From assembly GCA_003138515.1 (NCBI GenBank), contig PLGG01000079.1, positions 1 to 64,000 of the forward strand: 64,000 bases of DNA, given 5' to 3'. Under the pieces are notes generated by a model. It was not told the origin of the DNA. It worked only from the letters and a program-made list of their open reading frames with translations, and ran no database searches. The position numbers were made by a program, and so were the translations under genes. Every line of letters starts with the position of its first letter. Position 1 is the stretch's first letter. Shown here piece after piece: positions 44,270 to 54,199 of the stretch. This DNA is from Acidobacteriaceae bacterium. Its GTDB lineage: Bacteria > Acidobacteriota > Terriglobia > Terriglobales > Acidobacteriaceae.

Positions 44270-44455
44270 CCGTTTCTCCACACGTGCGGCCTCGCGGGCC
44301 GCAAAGTTCATACTGCAACACCGGACCCGGATCGGCAAGCTGCAGTTCGATCACCAGATCGAAACGAACCGATGGGAGGCTTTGCGAGGCCATTTGGGCG
44401 TAGAGTGTTGGCAGAATCGTTTTCGGCAGAATCGTACTTAACGTGGAGGGGCCAA

Positions 44456-44806
44456 ATGCTCGAATCTACTTCGTCCGCGCGGATCGTGATGACCACCGTG
44501 ATGAGCGCCGAGGAGGGCACGCGCCTGGGGCGCACGCTCGTGGAGGAGCGCCTGGCTGCATGCGCCACACTCCTTCCCCCCGTTCACTCGATTTACCGCT
44601 GGCAGGGCAAGATCGAGTCGTCAGCCGAGACCCTGCTTCTACTCAAGACCGCGAGCGAACAGTTGCCCGCTCTTGAATCGAGACTGCAGGAGCTCCACAG
44701 TTACCAAACTCCTGAATTCCTGGTGCTTGGGATCGAGGCCGGGAGCCACTCTTATCTGAAATGGCTACACGCCTGCCTGAATGCGCCGCAAGGTACCAAA
44801 GTATAA
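44456..44806 (+). CDS. cutA: Divalent-cation tolerance protein CutA
   Basis: A 116-residue CutA1-family trimer-forming protein. Motifs are VMTTVMSAEEGTRLGRTLVEERLAACA split around the first helix, the conserved ACATLLPPVHSIYRWQGKIESSAETLLLLKT core (W-x-G-x-I/E), and a C-terminal LHSYQTPEFLVLGIEAGS with S-Y-x-x-P-E. Metal/copper tolerance was reported in E. coli; its broader role is unclear. The ATG at 44456 has a GGAGGGG site. Divergent from the phosphohexomutase gene. Confidence 0.93.
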   Translation: MLESTSSARIVMTTVMSAEEGTRLGRTLVEERLAACATLLPPVHSIYRWQGKIESSAETLLLLKTASEQLPALESRLQELHSYQTPEFLVLGIEAGSHSYLKWLHACLNAPQGTKV

Positions 44807-44861
44807 ACGAACGTCATAGCCAATAAAAGACCCTCTGCTATCCTTGTTGGATTCTGTCTTC

Positions 44862-45023
44862 ATGCGTTGGCTCCTCATCGTACTTCTTGTATCGCTCGGG
44901 GCGCTGCTCGTTGCGGCTGCGGGGGCTGCCCGTCACATTTGGCTGCAGCGCACCAGGCTCGGGAGTGAACGCTCCGCTGCCCTGGAGCCGGCTGAGGAGC
45001 CCGACCTGAAAGTGAAGCCCTGA
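44862..45023 (+). CDS. Small single-pass membrane protein (53 residues)
   Basis: An ATG-to-TGA frame. An N-terminal helix (LLIVLLVSLGALLVAAAGAA) preceded by MRW is followed by a polar tail with RHIWLQRTRLGSERSA and an acidic/basic C-terminus. A membrane protein or an uncleaved signal-anchored peptide. It is supported by composition and open frame only; no ribosome-binding site is clear. Lies between cutA and mqnD on the same strand. Confidence 0.5.
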   Translation: MRWLLIVLLVSLGALLVAAAGAARHIWLQRTRLGSERSAALEPAEEPDLKVKP

Positions 45024-45149
45024 GAATTGTTGCGATGAGCGGTCCGGCATTCCGCCGGAAGCAGACGGTTATCGTGTGGTCATACACTGAATGCTGTTGC
45101 AAGATTGAAGAAAAATTACAGTTTCGTTGCCGAAAGGATCTCCCCCGAC

Positions 45150-46022
45150 GTGAGCACCAAAACCCCCGATCTCGCAGGCTCGAAGGCCGTGAACGAAATC
45201 TCCATCGCCCATAGCCCGGACTCCGATGATGCCTTCATGTTCTATGGCTTGGCGACCAACAAGGTTCGGGTGCCCGGCTACCGCTTCAGTCACACGCTCT
45301 GTGACATTGAGACGCTCAACCGCCGGGCCCGCGAAGAGGCGTTCTACGACATAACGGCCATCAGCTTTCACGCTTATCCGTATTTGCAGGAGAACTACAC
45401 GCTGATGGGCTGCGGCGGCAGCGTGGGCGAAGGTTACGGTCCGATGGTCGTCGCCAGCCGCATGCTCGACGTGAACGACCTCGGCCGCATCCGCGTTGCG
45501 GTTCCGGGCACGCTGACCACGGCCTATCTCGCGCTCAAAATCCTCAACCCGGAGATTATGACCGTTACCGTTCCATTCGACCGCATCATTCCCGAGATTC
45601 TGGCCGGCAACTACGATGCGGGCCTCATCATTCACGAGGGGCAGCTCACCTATTCCACCAGCGGACTCTTTAGAGTGATTGACCTTGGCGCCTGGTGGCG
45701 CGAAACCACCGGCCTGGTGCTGCCGCTGGGCGGTAACGCGATCCGCCGCTCGCTCGGCGCCAAAGCGCACAAAGTCATCTCCAAGGCGCTTCGCGACTCG
45801 ATCCGGTATGCCCTGGACCATCGCGAGCAGGCCCTCGAATACGCTATGCAGTTTGCGCGCGACCTCGACACCACAATGGCCAGCCAATTTGTGAGCATGT
45901 ATGTGAATGAGCGCACTCTTGACTACGGCGCCGATGGCCGCGAAGCGATCCGCAAGCTGCTGGCAATGGGCCACGAGCGCGGCATTATCTCCATTGCCCC
46001 GCAAGTCGACTTTGTGGATTAG
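45150..46022 (+). CDS. mqnD: 1,4-dihydroxy-6-naphthoate synthase-like protein (MqnD)
   Basis: A 290-residue periplasmic-binding-protein-fold enzyme of the futalosine menaquinone pathway. The N-terminus ISIAHSPDSDDAFMFYGLATNKV is the MqnD signature (S-P-D-S-D-D-x-F-M-x-Y). Further motifs are DIETLNRRA, DITAISFHAYPY, GPMVVAS, TAYLALKI and LIIHEGQLTY (the catalytic His). MqnA is related but shows a different N-terminal pattern. The start is ambiguous: a GTG at 45150 fits family length, while the frame is open to a TTG at 45105 with no ribosome-binding site. Confidence 0.85.
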   Translation: MSTKTPDLAGSKAVNEISIAHSPDSDDAFMFYGLATNKVRVPGYRFSHTLCDIETLNRRAREEAFYDITAISFHAYPYLQENYTLMGCGGSVGEGYGPMVVASRMLDVNDLGRIRVAVPGTLTTAYLALKILNPEIMTVTVPFDRIIPEILAGNYDAGLIIHEGQLTYSTSGLFRVIDLGAWWRETTGLVLPLGGNAIRRSLGAKAHKVISKALRDSIRYALDHREQALEYAMQFARDLDTTMASQFVSMYVNERTLDYGADGREAIRKLLAMGHERGIISIAPQVDFVD

Positions 46023-46213
46023 CGCATCTTCAGGATGAGCTGCGTCGCTGCCGCCGCTGCATGCGACTGCGCCGCTTTCTTGCCCGGGTGCGGACACAGT
46101 ACCTTTAGGGCGTTCAATCCGCTCTAAGGTCATTGTGCTGGCCCAACAATCTTCGCGGGCTTTCTAATTTTTTTCTAATCTTTGCCGATGCATCCAACAA
46201 GGAGCTTTGCCGG

Positions 46214-47203
46214 ATGCCTTCGCCCACGTCTCCCGCCATCCTCTTTGCGTCGCCGGACCCGGCACTTCTCTGCGCCATCGAACCGATGCTTTTGGCCGCA
46301 GGCGCGCGGGTCGACGTGGTTCTGTCCGCTGAGGCGGCGCGCGTTTCCATCGCCAGCGGGAAACCGCCAGGCCTGCTTCTGCTCGATGCGAGCCTGCCCG
46401 ACATGCCGATCAGCCAGTTGCTCGCCGCGGCGCGGTCCCAGGGCGACGTCCCACGCTTCCCTATTGTTCTGGTTGCAGACACGGTAACCCAGGAATGGAT
46501 CGATCGACTTGCCGACGGCGCGGTTGACGATCTCATCCTTCGCTCAGCTGAACGCGCCTACTGGCAGGTGCGGATTGACCTTGTGATGCGGGATCAGCGG
46601 ATGGCTCTCGAGCTTGAAACTCTTCGCGATGCGGCCATCCGCAACGCTCAGTTTGACCGCCTTACCGGCGTCTACAACCGCGAAACCATGCTCGCCATGC
46701 TCTTCCGCGAGACCGACCGCGTGCAACGCATGGGCAGTTCGCTCTGCCTGGTGCTCTTCGATATCGATGACTTCGGCCACTGGAACTCGCGGCTAGGCGT
46801 GGACGCCTGCGATGAGCTGCTTTGCCAGGTGGCGAGCCGTACCGGCGCCATTCTGCGCAGCTACGATTTGCTGGGGCGCCCCGGTATGGACGTGTTCCTG
46901 ATCGCCCTGCCTGCATGCAGCCCCGCCAGCGCCATGATCCTGGCCGAGCGTCTTCGCGTGGATGTTTTCTCCGTGCCCTTCCGCGTGGCGGGCGAGGCCG
47001 TCCGCCTCTCCGCGTGCTTTGGTATCGCCAACAGCCGCGGCCGGTCGCCAGTGGTGGTTCTGCGCGAGGCCGAAAAGGCCCTCGAATGGGCCAAGGCCGC
47101 TGGGCCGGAGTCTATCCAGTGTTTCGGATGTCCGCCGGAACCTGCTCCGTCGCCGGTGACTTTTCTCTCCGCGAGTTCCGGCGACGAGCTGCTGGCGTGG
47201 TAG
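46214..47203 (+). CDS. Response regulator with degenerate GGDEF domain
   Basis: A 329-residue protein. Residues ~1-125 form a receiver-like domain with the phosphoacceptor in LLLLDASLPD (Asp58). Residues ~150-300 match GGDEF (RNAQFDRLTGVYNRETM; LVLFDIDDFGHWN), but the signature loop reads GMDVF (224-228) instead of GG(D/E)EF and the usual G-H-x-x-G-D is replaced by GVDACDE. It is likely inactive as a diguanylate cyclase and may act as a GTP/c-di-GMP-binding or protein-interaction module. The ATG at 46214 has AAGGAG upstream. Confidence 0.82.
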   Translation: MPSPTSPAILFASPDPALLCAIEPMLLAAGARVDVVLSAEAARVSIASGKPPGLLLLDASLPDMPISQLLAAARSQGDVPRFPIVLVADTVTQEWIDRLADGAVDDLILRSAERAYWQVRIDLVMRDQRMALELETLRDAAIRNAQFDRLTGVYNRETMLAMLFRETDRVQRMGSSLCLVLFDIDDFGHWNSRLGVDACDELLCQVASRTGAILRSYDLLGRPGMDVFLIALPACSPASAMILAERLRVDVFSVPFRVAGEAVRLSACFGIANSRGRSPVVVLREAEKALEWAKAAGPESIQCFGCPPEPAPSPVTFLSASSGDELLAW

Positions 47204-47322
47204 CGCAGTCCGGTCCGAGCCCGTCGATTTTAGGCGTTGCGGAACGCGTTTGGCTGTTGCGGAGTGGGTTTAGCTGTTGCGAGGGAGGCGGACGAAAAAG
47301 CGTGGCAAACGCAAGTCTCGGC

Positions 47323-48573
47323 CTACCTGTCACACGCCGTCGTCGCGGCCGCCGATTCCAGGAATTCCTGAAAGACGTCGTTTGAAAGCAGCCGGCCGCG
47401 TGCGGTGAGGCGAACGCGCGCGCCGTCGGCGACCAACAGGCCATCGTCGACAAGCCGCTCGACCGTTTCCATCGCCGGCTCGACCAACTCGGGGCCGAAT
47501 TCGTGCCGGAGCGCGTCGACGCAAACACCTTCATTCATGCGCAACCCGAGAAACCATGCTTCTTCGTGCTGACGCGCCGGCGAGAGCCATGTTGTCTCAG
47601 GCGTTGTCGGACCAGCGAGATATTGCTTCAGATCGTCGGCCGTGGTTGAGCGGAGCACATCGGGCGGTTCTGGCTGGCCTCTGGCGCCGTTCCCAAAGGC
47701 TGCTGCATGGAACGCCATGGATGACGCATCCAGGCCGACGCCAAGATATGGCCGCCGCTGCCAATAGCGCAGATTGTGCCTCGACTCGAATCCGGGGCGA
47801 GCGAAATTCGAAATTTCATACTGGCTAAGCCCGGTTTCTTCCAGCTGCTCGATCGCCAACTCGTACATCCGGGCGATCATATCGTCGGACGGCACCAGAT
47901 CGGCACGATAGCGCGCACCACGTTTGAGCACTTCGCGGCCAAGGCGGGAATCCTCGTCCACCTCGAGGATGTACACGCTGGCGTGGGGAACGCCGGCATC
48001 CACCAGAGCAGCCAGCGACTCTTCCCACGACGCCACCGTCTGTCCGGCCAGACCCGCGATCAGATCCAGATTCAGGTTTGCGATTCCAGCAGCGCGAAGA
48101 CGCCGGAGATCGGTCTCGACCGCGGCACGATCGTGCAGCCGGCCACTAGCCCGCGCCTCGCTGTCGACAAACGATTGCACGCCCAGGCTCACGCGGCTGA
48201 CACCCGCGGCGACGACCGCTGCCAACGTCGCGTCGGCCAACTGCCCTGGCGCGCACTCCATGGTGACTTCCGCGCCGGCGTCGAGATCGAATTCGGCTCG
48301 CACAGCGGCAAAGAGCCGCTCCAGCAGATTCGGCTCGAGGAGCGATGGCGTTCCCCCCCCCAGGTAGACCGTGTCCACGCGCCGGGGGAGTTCCGCTCCC
48401 ATTGCTGCCGCCCAGGCTTTTGCTGCATTCAGGTCATCAATCAGCCGGTCCACATAAGGAACGTGATCCGCGGCCGGATACACTCCCGACGCAAAGTTGC
48501 AATAGGTGCACTTCGACCGGCAAAAGGGGAAGGAAATGTAAATTCCGAGCGAATTGGCGCCGTTGCCGGTCAT
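47323..48573 (-). CDS. hemW: Radical SAM protein HemW (coproporphyrinogen III oxidase-like)
   Basis: A 416-residue radical SAM enzyme. The 4Fe-4S motif is Cys18-x3-Cys22-x2-Cys25 in FCRSKCTYC followed by NFAS. Other motifs are DTVYLGGGTPSLL, EVTMECAPGQL, GVSRVSLGVQSF and a C-terminal HemN_C winged-helix region (NEGVCVDALRHEFG). HemW proteins are heme chaperones rather than true coproporphyrinogen dehydrogenases; true HemN has an extra N-terminal cysteine absent here. Length fits HemW. Convergent with the GGDEF gene. Confidence 0.9.
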   Translation of the reverse strand: MTGNGANSLGIYISFPFCRSKCTYCNFASGVYPAADHVPYVDRLIDDLNAAKAWAAAMGAELPRRVDTVYLGGGTPSLLEPNLLERLFAAVRAEFDLDAGAEVTMECAPGQLADATLAAVVAAGVSRVSLGVQSFVDSEARASGRLHDRAAVETDLRRLRAAGIANLNLDLIAGLAGQTVASWEESLAALVDAGVPHASVYILEVDEDSRLGREVLKRGARYRADLVPSDDMIARMYELAIEQLEETGLSQYEISNFARPGFESRHNLRYWQRRPYLGVGLDASSMAFHAAAFGNGARGQPEPPDVLRSTTADDLKQYLAGPTTPETTWLSPARQHEEAWFLGLRMNEGVCVDALRHEFGPELVEPAMETVERLVDDGLLVADGARVRLTARGRLLSNDVFQEFLESAAATTACDR

Positions 48574-48663
48574 AGAGGGATTGTTTCACGCGCGTCTCGA
48601 GTCCGCGCGCCTTGGAAATCTCCGTCGCCGATCATGCAATGATGGAAGGAAGGAGATCCGGTT

Positions 48664-49800
48664 TTGAAAGCCTGGCCAGTCTTTGCCATCTTAGTCATCC
48701 AGGGCCTCCTCTTTCTTGCTCATTGGTTTGTCTACTCCACCTTCATCGCCTTTTGGCCCGGGCTCGCTCCCGCGGGGACCGCTGAGCTGCGCATCGCGAT
48801 GCTGGTTCTGGCCTTCAGCTTTGTCGTAGCCTCGCTGCTTTCGTTCCGCTATTCCAATCCTCTGGTCCGAGCCATTTACTGGGCCGCGGCTGTCTGGCTC
48901 GGCTTTCTCAACTTCTTTTTCTGGGCGTCAGTCTTGATCCGGCTGGCGTGGTTTGCGGTGCGAATCTCTCACCTGGTGGCGAACTCCGCCGCAATCCGCG
49001 CGCCACTGGCAGCGACGATCTACACAATCGCTGCGCTGACCGGAATCTACGGTCTCATCAACGCCCGCATCATTCGCGTTCGCCGTGTCGCAGTGCATAT
49101 CCCCGACCTGCCCCAGGCGTGGCACGGACGCAAGGGCGTCCTGCTCAGCGATTTGCACCTTGGACCCATTAACGGCGTCCGTTTTTGCCGTCGCCTGGTT
49201 GCGCTGGTTTCGAGTTTTCATCCCGACGTAGTCTTTCTTCCCGGCGACCTTTTTGACGGCACAAAGGGCGATCTCGATCGATTGCTTTCGCCCTTCCACC
49301 AGCTTTCGGCACCACTGGGCACTTACTTCTCAACCGGCAACCACGAGGAATTTACGTCCCCCGCGCTTTACATCGAGGCGATCAAGCGGGTGGGCGTTCG
49401 TGTACTCGCCAATGAACAAGTTGTCGTCGATGGCCTAAGGATCGCCGGCGTGCTCTATCACGACTCATCATCGCCACTGCACATGAGGGCCGCGCTCAGT
49501 GGTATGCGCCCCGAAAGTCTCGAAAATGAGCGCACCCAGCCCGGGATTCTACTCAATCATGCGCCGACGCGCCTGCCCATCGTGGAGCAGGCCGGCTTCA
49601 GCCTGCAACTCTCCGGCCACACCCATGGCGGGCAGTTCGTGCCCTACACCTGGATCACGCGCCGCATCTATGGCCGGTTCACGCGCGGCCTGCATCGTTT
49701 TGGCTCGCTCCAGGTTTACACTTCAACGGGCGCGGGAACCTGGGGTCCTCCGATGCGCGTCGGCACGCGGCCGGAGATTGTTCTGCTCGAATTCATTTAA
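48664..49800 (+). CDS. Membrane-anchored metallophosphoesterase
   Basis: A 378-residue protein. Four hydrophobic segments lie within residues 1-135. The C-terminal calcineurin-like domain has VLLSDLHLGPI (D-x-H), VFLPGDLFDG (G-D-x-x-D), YFSTGNHEE (G-N-H-E), and the late histidines in QLSGHTHGGQF (G-H-x-H). It resembles YkuE/YaeI-type phosphodiesterases that act on membrane lipids; the substrate is not readable here. The start is a TTG with AAGGAGAT upstream. Confidence 0.9.
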   Translation: MKAWPVFAILVIQGLLFLAHWFVYSTFIAFWPGLAPAGTAELRIAMLVLAFSFVVASLLSFRYSNPLVRAIYWAAAVWLGFLNFFFWASVLIRLAWFAVRISHLVANSAAIRAPLAATIYTIAALTGIYGLINARIIRVRRVAVHIPDLPQAWHGRKGVLLSDLHLGPINGVRFCRRLVALVSSFHPDVVFLPGDLFDGTKGDLDRLLSPFHQLSAPLGTYFSTGNHEEFTSPALYIEAIKRVGVRVLANEQVVVDGLRIAGVLYHDSSSPLHMRAALSGMRPESLENERTQPGILLNHAPTRLPIVEQAGFSLQLSGHTHGGQFVPYTWITRRIYGRFTRGLHRFGSLQVYTSTGAGTWGPPMRVGTRPEIVLLEFI

Positions 49801-49835
49801 CTGCTTTAATCCTCTTAGTGCGCCGATATGCAAGC

Positions 49836-51569
49836 ATGGAGAACACTGCTTTGAGTCCAAAATCATCCGCGCAAGTTCAGCCCGTGATTCGCACCAGCCT
49901 TCATGGGCTCGATCTGCTTATGAATCCGCGCCTCAACAAGGGCACCGCATTCACAGAGGCGGAACGAGACGTTTTCGATTTGCATGGCCTGCTGCCGCCT
50001 CACGTCGGAACTCTCGAAAGCCAAAGCGAGCGCCGCAAGCGCGTGCTCGACTGCCACCCCACCGCGTTTGACAAATACGCTTCCATGCGCGACCTGCAGG
50101 ACAACAATGAGACGTTGTTCTACTCGCTGATTGCCCAACACACCGAGGAGTTGCTGCCCGTCGTCTATACGCCCGCGGTGGGCGAGGGTTGCCAGCGATT
50201 CTCCGAGATCTGGCGCAAGCCGCGCGGGGTGTTCCTCAGCTACCCCGACAAGGACCGCATCCAGCAGATTCTTTCGAGCCCGCGCTACGACGCCGTGCGC
50301 TGCATCGTGGTCAGTGACGGTGAGCGCATCCTGGGCCTCGGCGATCAAGGGACGGGCGGCATGGGAATTCCGATCGGCAAAATGGCGCTTTATACCGCGC
50401 TGGGCGGCATTCCGCCGGAGCATTGCTTGCCCGTGCTGCTCGACGTGGGCACCGACAACCAAAAACTGCTCAACGATCCGATTTACATCGGCTGGGAGCA
50501 CGAGCGCGTCCGCGGGCAAGAGTACGATGACTTTGTCGAAGCTTTTGTGACCGCGGTCGAGCGCCGCTGGCCGCACATTCTTTTGCAGTGGGAGGATTTT
50601 GCCGGCGTGAACGCGTCCCGCCTTCTCGAGCGCTACCGCGACCGGCTCTGCACATTCAATGACGACATTCAAGGAACCGCGGCTGTGACGACCGCGACGT
50701 TGCTGGCAGCCGTCTACGCTACCGGCATTCCGCTCAGAGAGCAGATCATTGCGATGTTCGGCACCGGATCGGCAGGCGCTGGCATTCTCGATCTTCTCAT
50801 CGCTGCGATGAAAGAGGAGGGTTTGAGCGCAGAACAGGCGCGCAAACGCATTTACGCCTTCAACCACTTGGGGCTGCTCATTGAAGGCTGCGAAGGGATA
50901 AAGCCTGGGCAAGCGGAGTTCCTGCGCAAACACGAGGACGTTGCCGGATGGAAGTTGACGGCGTCGGATTCTGGTGCCATTTCGCTGATTGATGTTGTGC
51001 GCAACGCAGGCATCACGGTGCTGGCCGGCGTGAGCGCTCAGCCGGGAGCGTTTACCGAGGAGATTGTGCGCGAGATGGCGCGCCACACTCCGCATCCGAT
51101 CATCTTTCCGCTGTCGAACCCCACTTCGCAAGCCGAGGCAATGCCCGCCGATCTGCTCCGCTGGACCGATGGCCGCGCGCTGGTGGGCACAGGCAGTCCA
51201 TTTGCTCCGGTCGAAGTGAACGGCAAGCTCATCCGCATCGCGCAGGTCAACAACTCTTACATCTTTCCCGGCCTGGCTCTCGGCATTCTCGTGTCGCGCG
51301 CTATCCGCGTTACCGACGGCATGATCATGGCCGTCACAAAGACGTTGGCATCGCTTTCGCCGGCGCGCGCCGATAAAAATGCTCCGCTGCTACCACCGCT
51401 CGCCGATGCCCGCAAAACGAGCGCGTCAGTCGCCGAGGCAGTCTTCCGGCAAGCGATTGCCGAGGGGGTCGCCGAACCCGCCGATGAAGCAGCGATCGCT
51501 GCAGATTTGCGCGCGTATATGTGGGAGCCGGTGTACTGTCCTTACGAACGCGTCGATATTGCGAAATGA
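49836..51569 (+). CDS. maeA: NAD-dependent malic enzyme
   Basis: A 577-residue enzyme that decarboxylates malate to pyruvate. Motifs are LNKGTAFTEAERD near the N-terminus, VVYTPAVGEGC (catalytic Tyr), GERILGLGDQGTGGMGIPIGK (catalytic Lys in the family position), LQWEDFAGVNA and FNDDIQGTAAVT (metal-binding E-D-F and D-D), and the Rossmann MFGTGSAGAGI. It matches the ~565-residue SfcA/MaeA type. A TTTAAT box ends 7 nt before an in-frame GTG at 49818, so a leaderless start there is possible; the ATG at 49836 is used here. Confidence 0.93.
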   Translation: MENTALSPKSSAQVQPVIRTSLHGLDLLMNPRLNKGTAFTEAERDVFDLHGLLPPHVGTLESQSERRKRVLDCHPTAFDKYASMRDLQDNNETLFYSLIAQHTEELLPVVYTPAVGEGCQRFSEIWRKPRGVFLSYPDKDRIQQILSSPRYDAVRCIVVSDGERILGLGDQGTGGMGIPIGKMALYTALGGIPPEHCLPVLLDVGTDNQKLLNDPIYIGWEHERVRGQEYDDFVEAFVTAVERRWPHILLQWEDFAGVNASRLLERYRDRLCTFNDDIQGTAAVTTATLLAAVYATGIPLREQIIAMFGTGSAGAGILDLLIAAMKEEGLSAEQARKRIYAFNHLGLLIEGCEGIKPGQAEFLRKHEDVAGWKLTASDSGAISLIDVVRNAGITVLAGVSAQPGAFTEEIVREMARHTPHPIIFPLSNPTSQAEAMPADLLRWTDGRALVGTGSPFAPVEVNGKLIRIAQVNNSYIFPGLALGILVSRAIRVTDGMIMAVTKTLASLSPARADKNAPLLPPLADARKTSASVAEAVFRQAIAEGVAEPADEAAIAADLRAYMWEPVYCPYERVDIAK

Positions 51570-51604
51570 AAAGCGCGAGCTGAGGGGTGCGGGGCTGAGA
51601 GTCT

Positions 51605-54106
51605 CTATCCGCCGGCCGGCACTTCCTCCAGCAGCCGCTTCCACGTCTTCTGGTTTTTGCGGAAGGCTTTCTTTAGGTCGTCGAGCGTCCGCTCGAAGTC
51701 CGCGTTGGTGCGCAGGTTGTTCCACGCGGGATTCTTCTGGAACCAGGGATAATTTTCATTGCCGAGATAGATGGCGCGCCGAAGCCAATGCAGAGCTTCG
51801 CTGGAGTCGCCGTCGACGGCGAAGTAAGTAGCCAGGCGGTAAGCCATTTCGCTGTCGGCCTCGGCGGCAGCCAGCGTGTCGTCCTTGAGCAGCGCAGCGC
51901 CGCGGTCACGCGCGCCTGCCTGCACATAGCAGATGGCCAGCGTGGGAACGGCAATGCGCAGTGAAGGATCGTCGGCGATCACGCCCTCCAGAGTCTCAAT
52001 GGCCTTGTCGAGATTCCCAGTGCGCATCTGCTGATAGCCCGACGAAGTGCGCAGCAGTGGATGGCGCGGCTCCAACGCCAGGCCTTTTTCGAGCTCGTCG
52101 CCGGCCAGCTCGATCTGGTTCTGGTAGTGGTACACGCGAGCGCGATGATTGTAGAGAATCGCCGCATTGGCCGGATTCAGTTTGAGCGCGCGGCTGAATG
52201 CGCCCAGCGCCTCGTCGTACATGCCGTCGCCGCGTAGCGCCAGGCCGGCCACCATGTGCACATTCCAGTCATTCGCAGCGCCAGCGAGCAGGTTGGCAAT
52301 ACCGTGCCGCGCCGACTCTTTTTCGCCGCGCGACAGCAACATATAGATGCGGTAAAGATTGGTCTCAGTCGACGCCGGATCGAGCTTTAGGGCCTCTTCG
52401 AAGGCTCTGCGCGCGCGCATCACGTGGATCTGCCCACCGAACCCATGCCGCGCGTACTGCAGTTCGGCGATGCCTAACCCGCTCCATCCCGCGGCGAATC
52501 CGGAATCAGCCTCGGTGACGCGGGTGAACAACGCGTGCGCGCGATCCAGATCGGCGCGCGAGCCGGTGCGCACCATGAACGAACTCAAGAGCGCCCGGGC
52601 CTGCAAGTATCTCTCGCTCACCGGCCCGGGCAGCGAGCCATCACGCGCCGCACTGCGCGCCGAATCCGTACTTTGCCCGGTGCGCGACGCTTCGATTCCT
52701 TCCGTGGTCCCCGTTCCCTGCAGCGTTGCGAACACTTCGTTTGAAATCTCCGACTGCACCGCGATCAAGTCAAGCGACGCTACGCGAATCGATCCGCCGG
52801 TGCGCACGCTCTGCGAAGCCACGTCGAGCAATTGCCAGTTCAGGTCGAATCCGTTTTCCGAGCGCACAAAGTTCCCGGCGAGCACAAACTTCACCAACAG
52901 CTTTTGCCCAACCGCCAGCGGGTCCATCTGCGCCCAGGGCCGCGCGCCAGCCAGCGGCATCAGCGCGCTCGATGGCCGCACCACCAGCGCCGGAATCCGC
53001 GCAAGCCGGGCCGCAATCGCATCGGCGAGCGCGTAGCCGTAAAGCGGCGCCGCCTCCGTCGCGCCCAGGTTGGCGAAGGGCAGCACAACCAGCGAATTCT
53101 GCGTTTTTTGCTCGCCAGCCGACTCGCGAAACCGCTCCGCCAGCATGGAAAGCAAACCTGTCGTGCGCTTCTCCGCCTCAGCGCCCGTCGCGGGCAGGTT
53201 GGCCGCCGCATCGCCGGGAATGATCCCCGTCTCGATGCGCAGCGCCTTCATGATGGTCTTCAGTCCCTCGCGCACCTCGGCCGACGATGCCGTGCGCGCG
53301 CCCGGATTCTTTTCGAGACAAGCGGCAATCACGCTCTTGAGCTCCAGAGAAATTTCCGGGACGATCGCGCTCAAGTCCTCCGGCTCGAGAAACTGAATGG
53401 CGCGAATGGCTTGAAAGTCCTCGGCGTCAGGACGAGCGAAAGGGTGGCGTCCGCTCGCCAACTCGTACAGAATTACGCCCAGCGCCCACACGTCCGACTG
53501 GACGCTCGAGTGTCCAGTGACGAACTGCTCTGGCGCCATGTAACGGATTGTCCCGCCGCGCGCCGTGAACGTTGACGCGACGGATTTGTCTTTGGCCGGC
53601 GCCGGCGTCGCCGGGTCGAAGCGTGCGTCTTCGGGAGTGAGCCGCCGCGCCAGCCCGAAATCCAGAATCTTCACCAGGCCGCCGTCGGTCAGCATCACGT
53701 TCTGCGGCTTCAGATCGCGATGAAAGATACCCAGCGCGTGTGCCGACTGCAATCCGTCGGCAATCTGGATTCCCACCGAGAGCACAAGTTGCAGGCTGGC
53801 CGGCCCGGCTGCGATCAATTCGTCCAGCGGCTGGCCCGGCACAAACTGCATGGCGATGTAAGCCTCGTCGCCGCTCTCACCCACCTCGTAAATCGCGCAC
53901 ACATTAGGATGCTCGATGGCCGAAGCCAGCCGCGCCTCGCGCAACACCGTCGACCGCATCTGCTCGGCGGTCAGCAGCCCGGTGTGCAGCATCTTAAGCA
54001 CGACGGGCCGCTGCAGAAGGGTGTCGTTGGCCGCGTACACCACACCGCTGCCGCCAGCGCCCAGACGCCGCAGAATCTCGTAATGGGCAATTGTCTTTCG
54101 CTTCAT
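51605..54106 (-). CDS. Ser/Thr protein kinase with TolB-like and TPR domains
   Basis: An 833-residue kinase. The N-terminal catalytic domain has LGAGGSGVVY (15-24), the ATP-binding Lys38, HRDLKPQN (129-136), DFG (149-151) and RGGTIRYMAPEQF. A region at about 335-480 resembles TolB N-terminal domains (VVLPFANLGATEAA; GYALADAIAARLARIP), followed by a TPR solenoid to the C-terminus (FTRVTEADSGFAAGWSGLGI; FSRALKLNPANAAILYNHR). No membrane segment is evident, unlike the first kinase, so it is probably cytoplasmic. Targets unknown. Confidence 0.92.
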   Translation of the reverse strand: MKRKTIAHYEILRRLGAGGSGVVYAANDTLLQRPVVLKMLHTGLLTAEQMRSTVLREARLASAIEHPNVCAIYEVGESGDEAYIAMQFVPGQPLDELIAAGPASLQLVLSVGIQIADGLQSAHALGIFHRDLKPQNVMLTDGGLVKILDFGLARRLTPEDARFDPATPAPAKDKSVASTFTARGGTIRYMAPEQFVTGHSSVQSDVWALGVILYELASGRHPFARPDAEDFQAIRAIQFLEPEDLSAIVPEISLELKSVIAACLEKNPGARTASSAEVREGLKTIMKALRIETGIIPGDAAANLPATGAEAEKRTTGLLSMLAERFRESAGEQKTQNSLVVLPFANLGATEAAPLYGYALADAIAARLARIPALVVRPSSALMPLAGARPWAQMDPLAVGQKLLVKFVLAGNFVRSENGFDLNWQLLDVASQSVRTGGSIRVASLDLIAVQSEISNEVFATLQGTGTTEGIEASRTGQSTDSARSAARDGSLPGPVSERYLQARALLSSFMVRTGSRADLDRAHALFTRVTEADSGFAAGWSGLGIAELQYARHGFGGQIHVMRARRAFEEALKLDPASTETNLYRIYMLLSRGEKESARHGIANLLAGAANDWNVHMVAGLALRGDGMYDEALGAFSRALKLNPANAAILYNHRARVYHYQNQIELAGDELEKGLALEPRHPLLRTSSGYQQMRTGNLDKAIETLEGVIADDPSLRIAVPTLAICYVQAGARDRGAALLKDDTLAAAEADSEMAYRLATYFAVDGDSSEALHWLRRAIYLGNENYPWFQKNPAWNNLRTNADFERTLDDLKKAFRKNQKTWKRLLEEVPAGG

Positions 54107-54199
54107 CGCTCAATTCAAGTCTAGCGGCGATCGCGTAAGGACCGTCTCAAGAAGGGGCTTTCGCCGCACCGCCGTCTATCTGTTAACGTCGAAGTGAAG

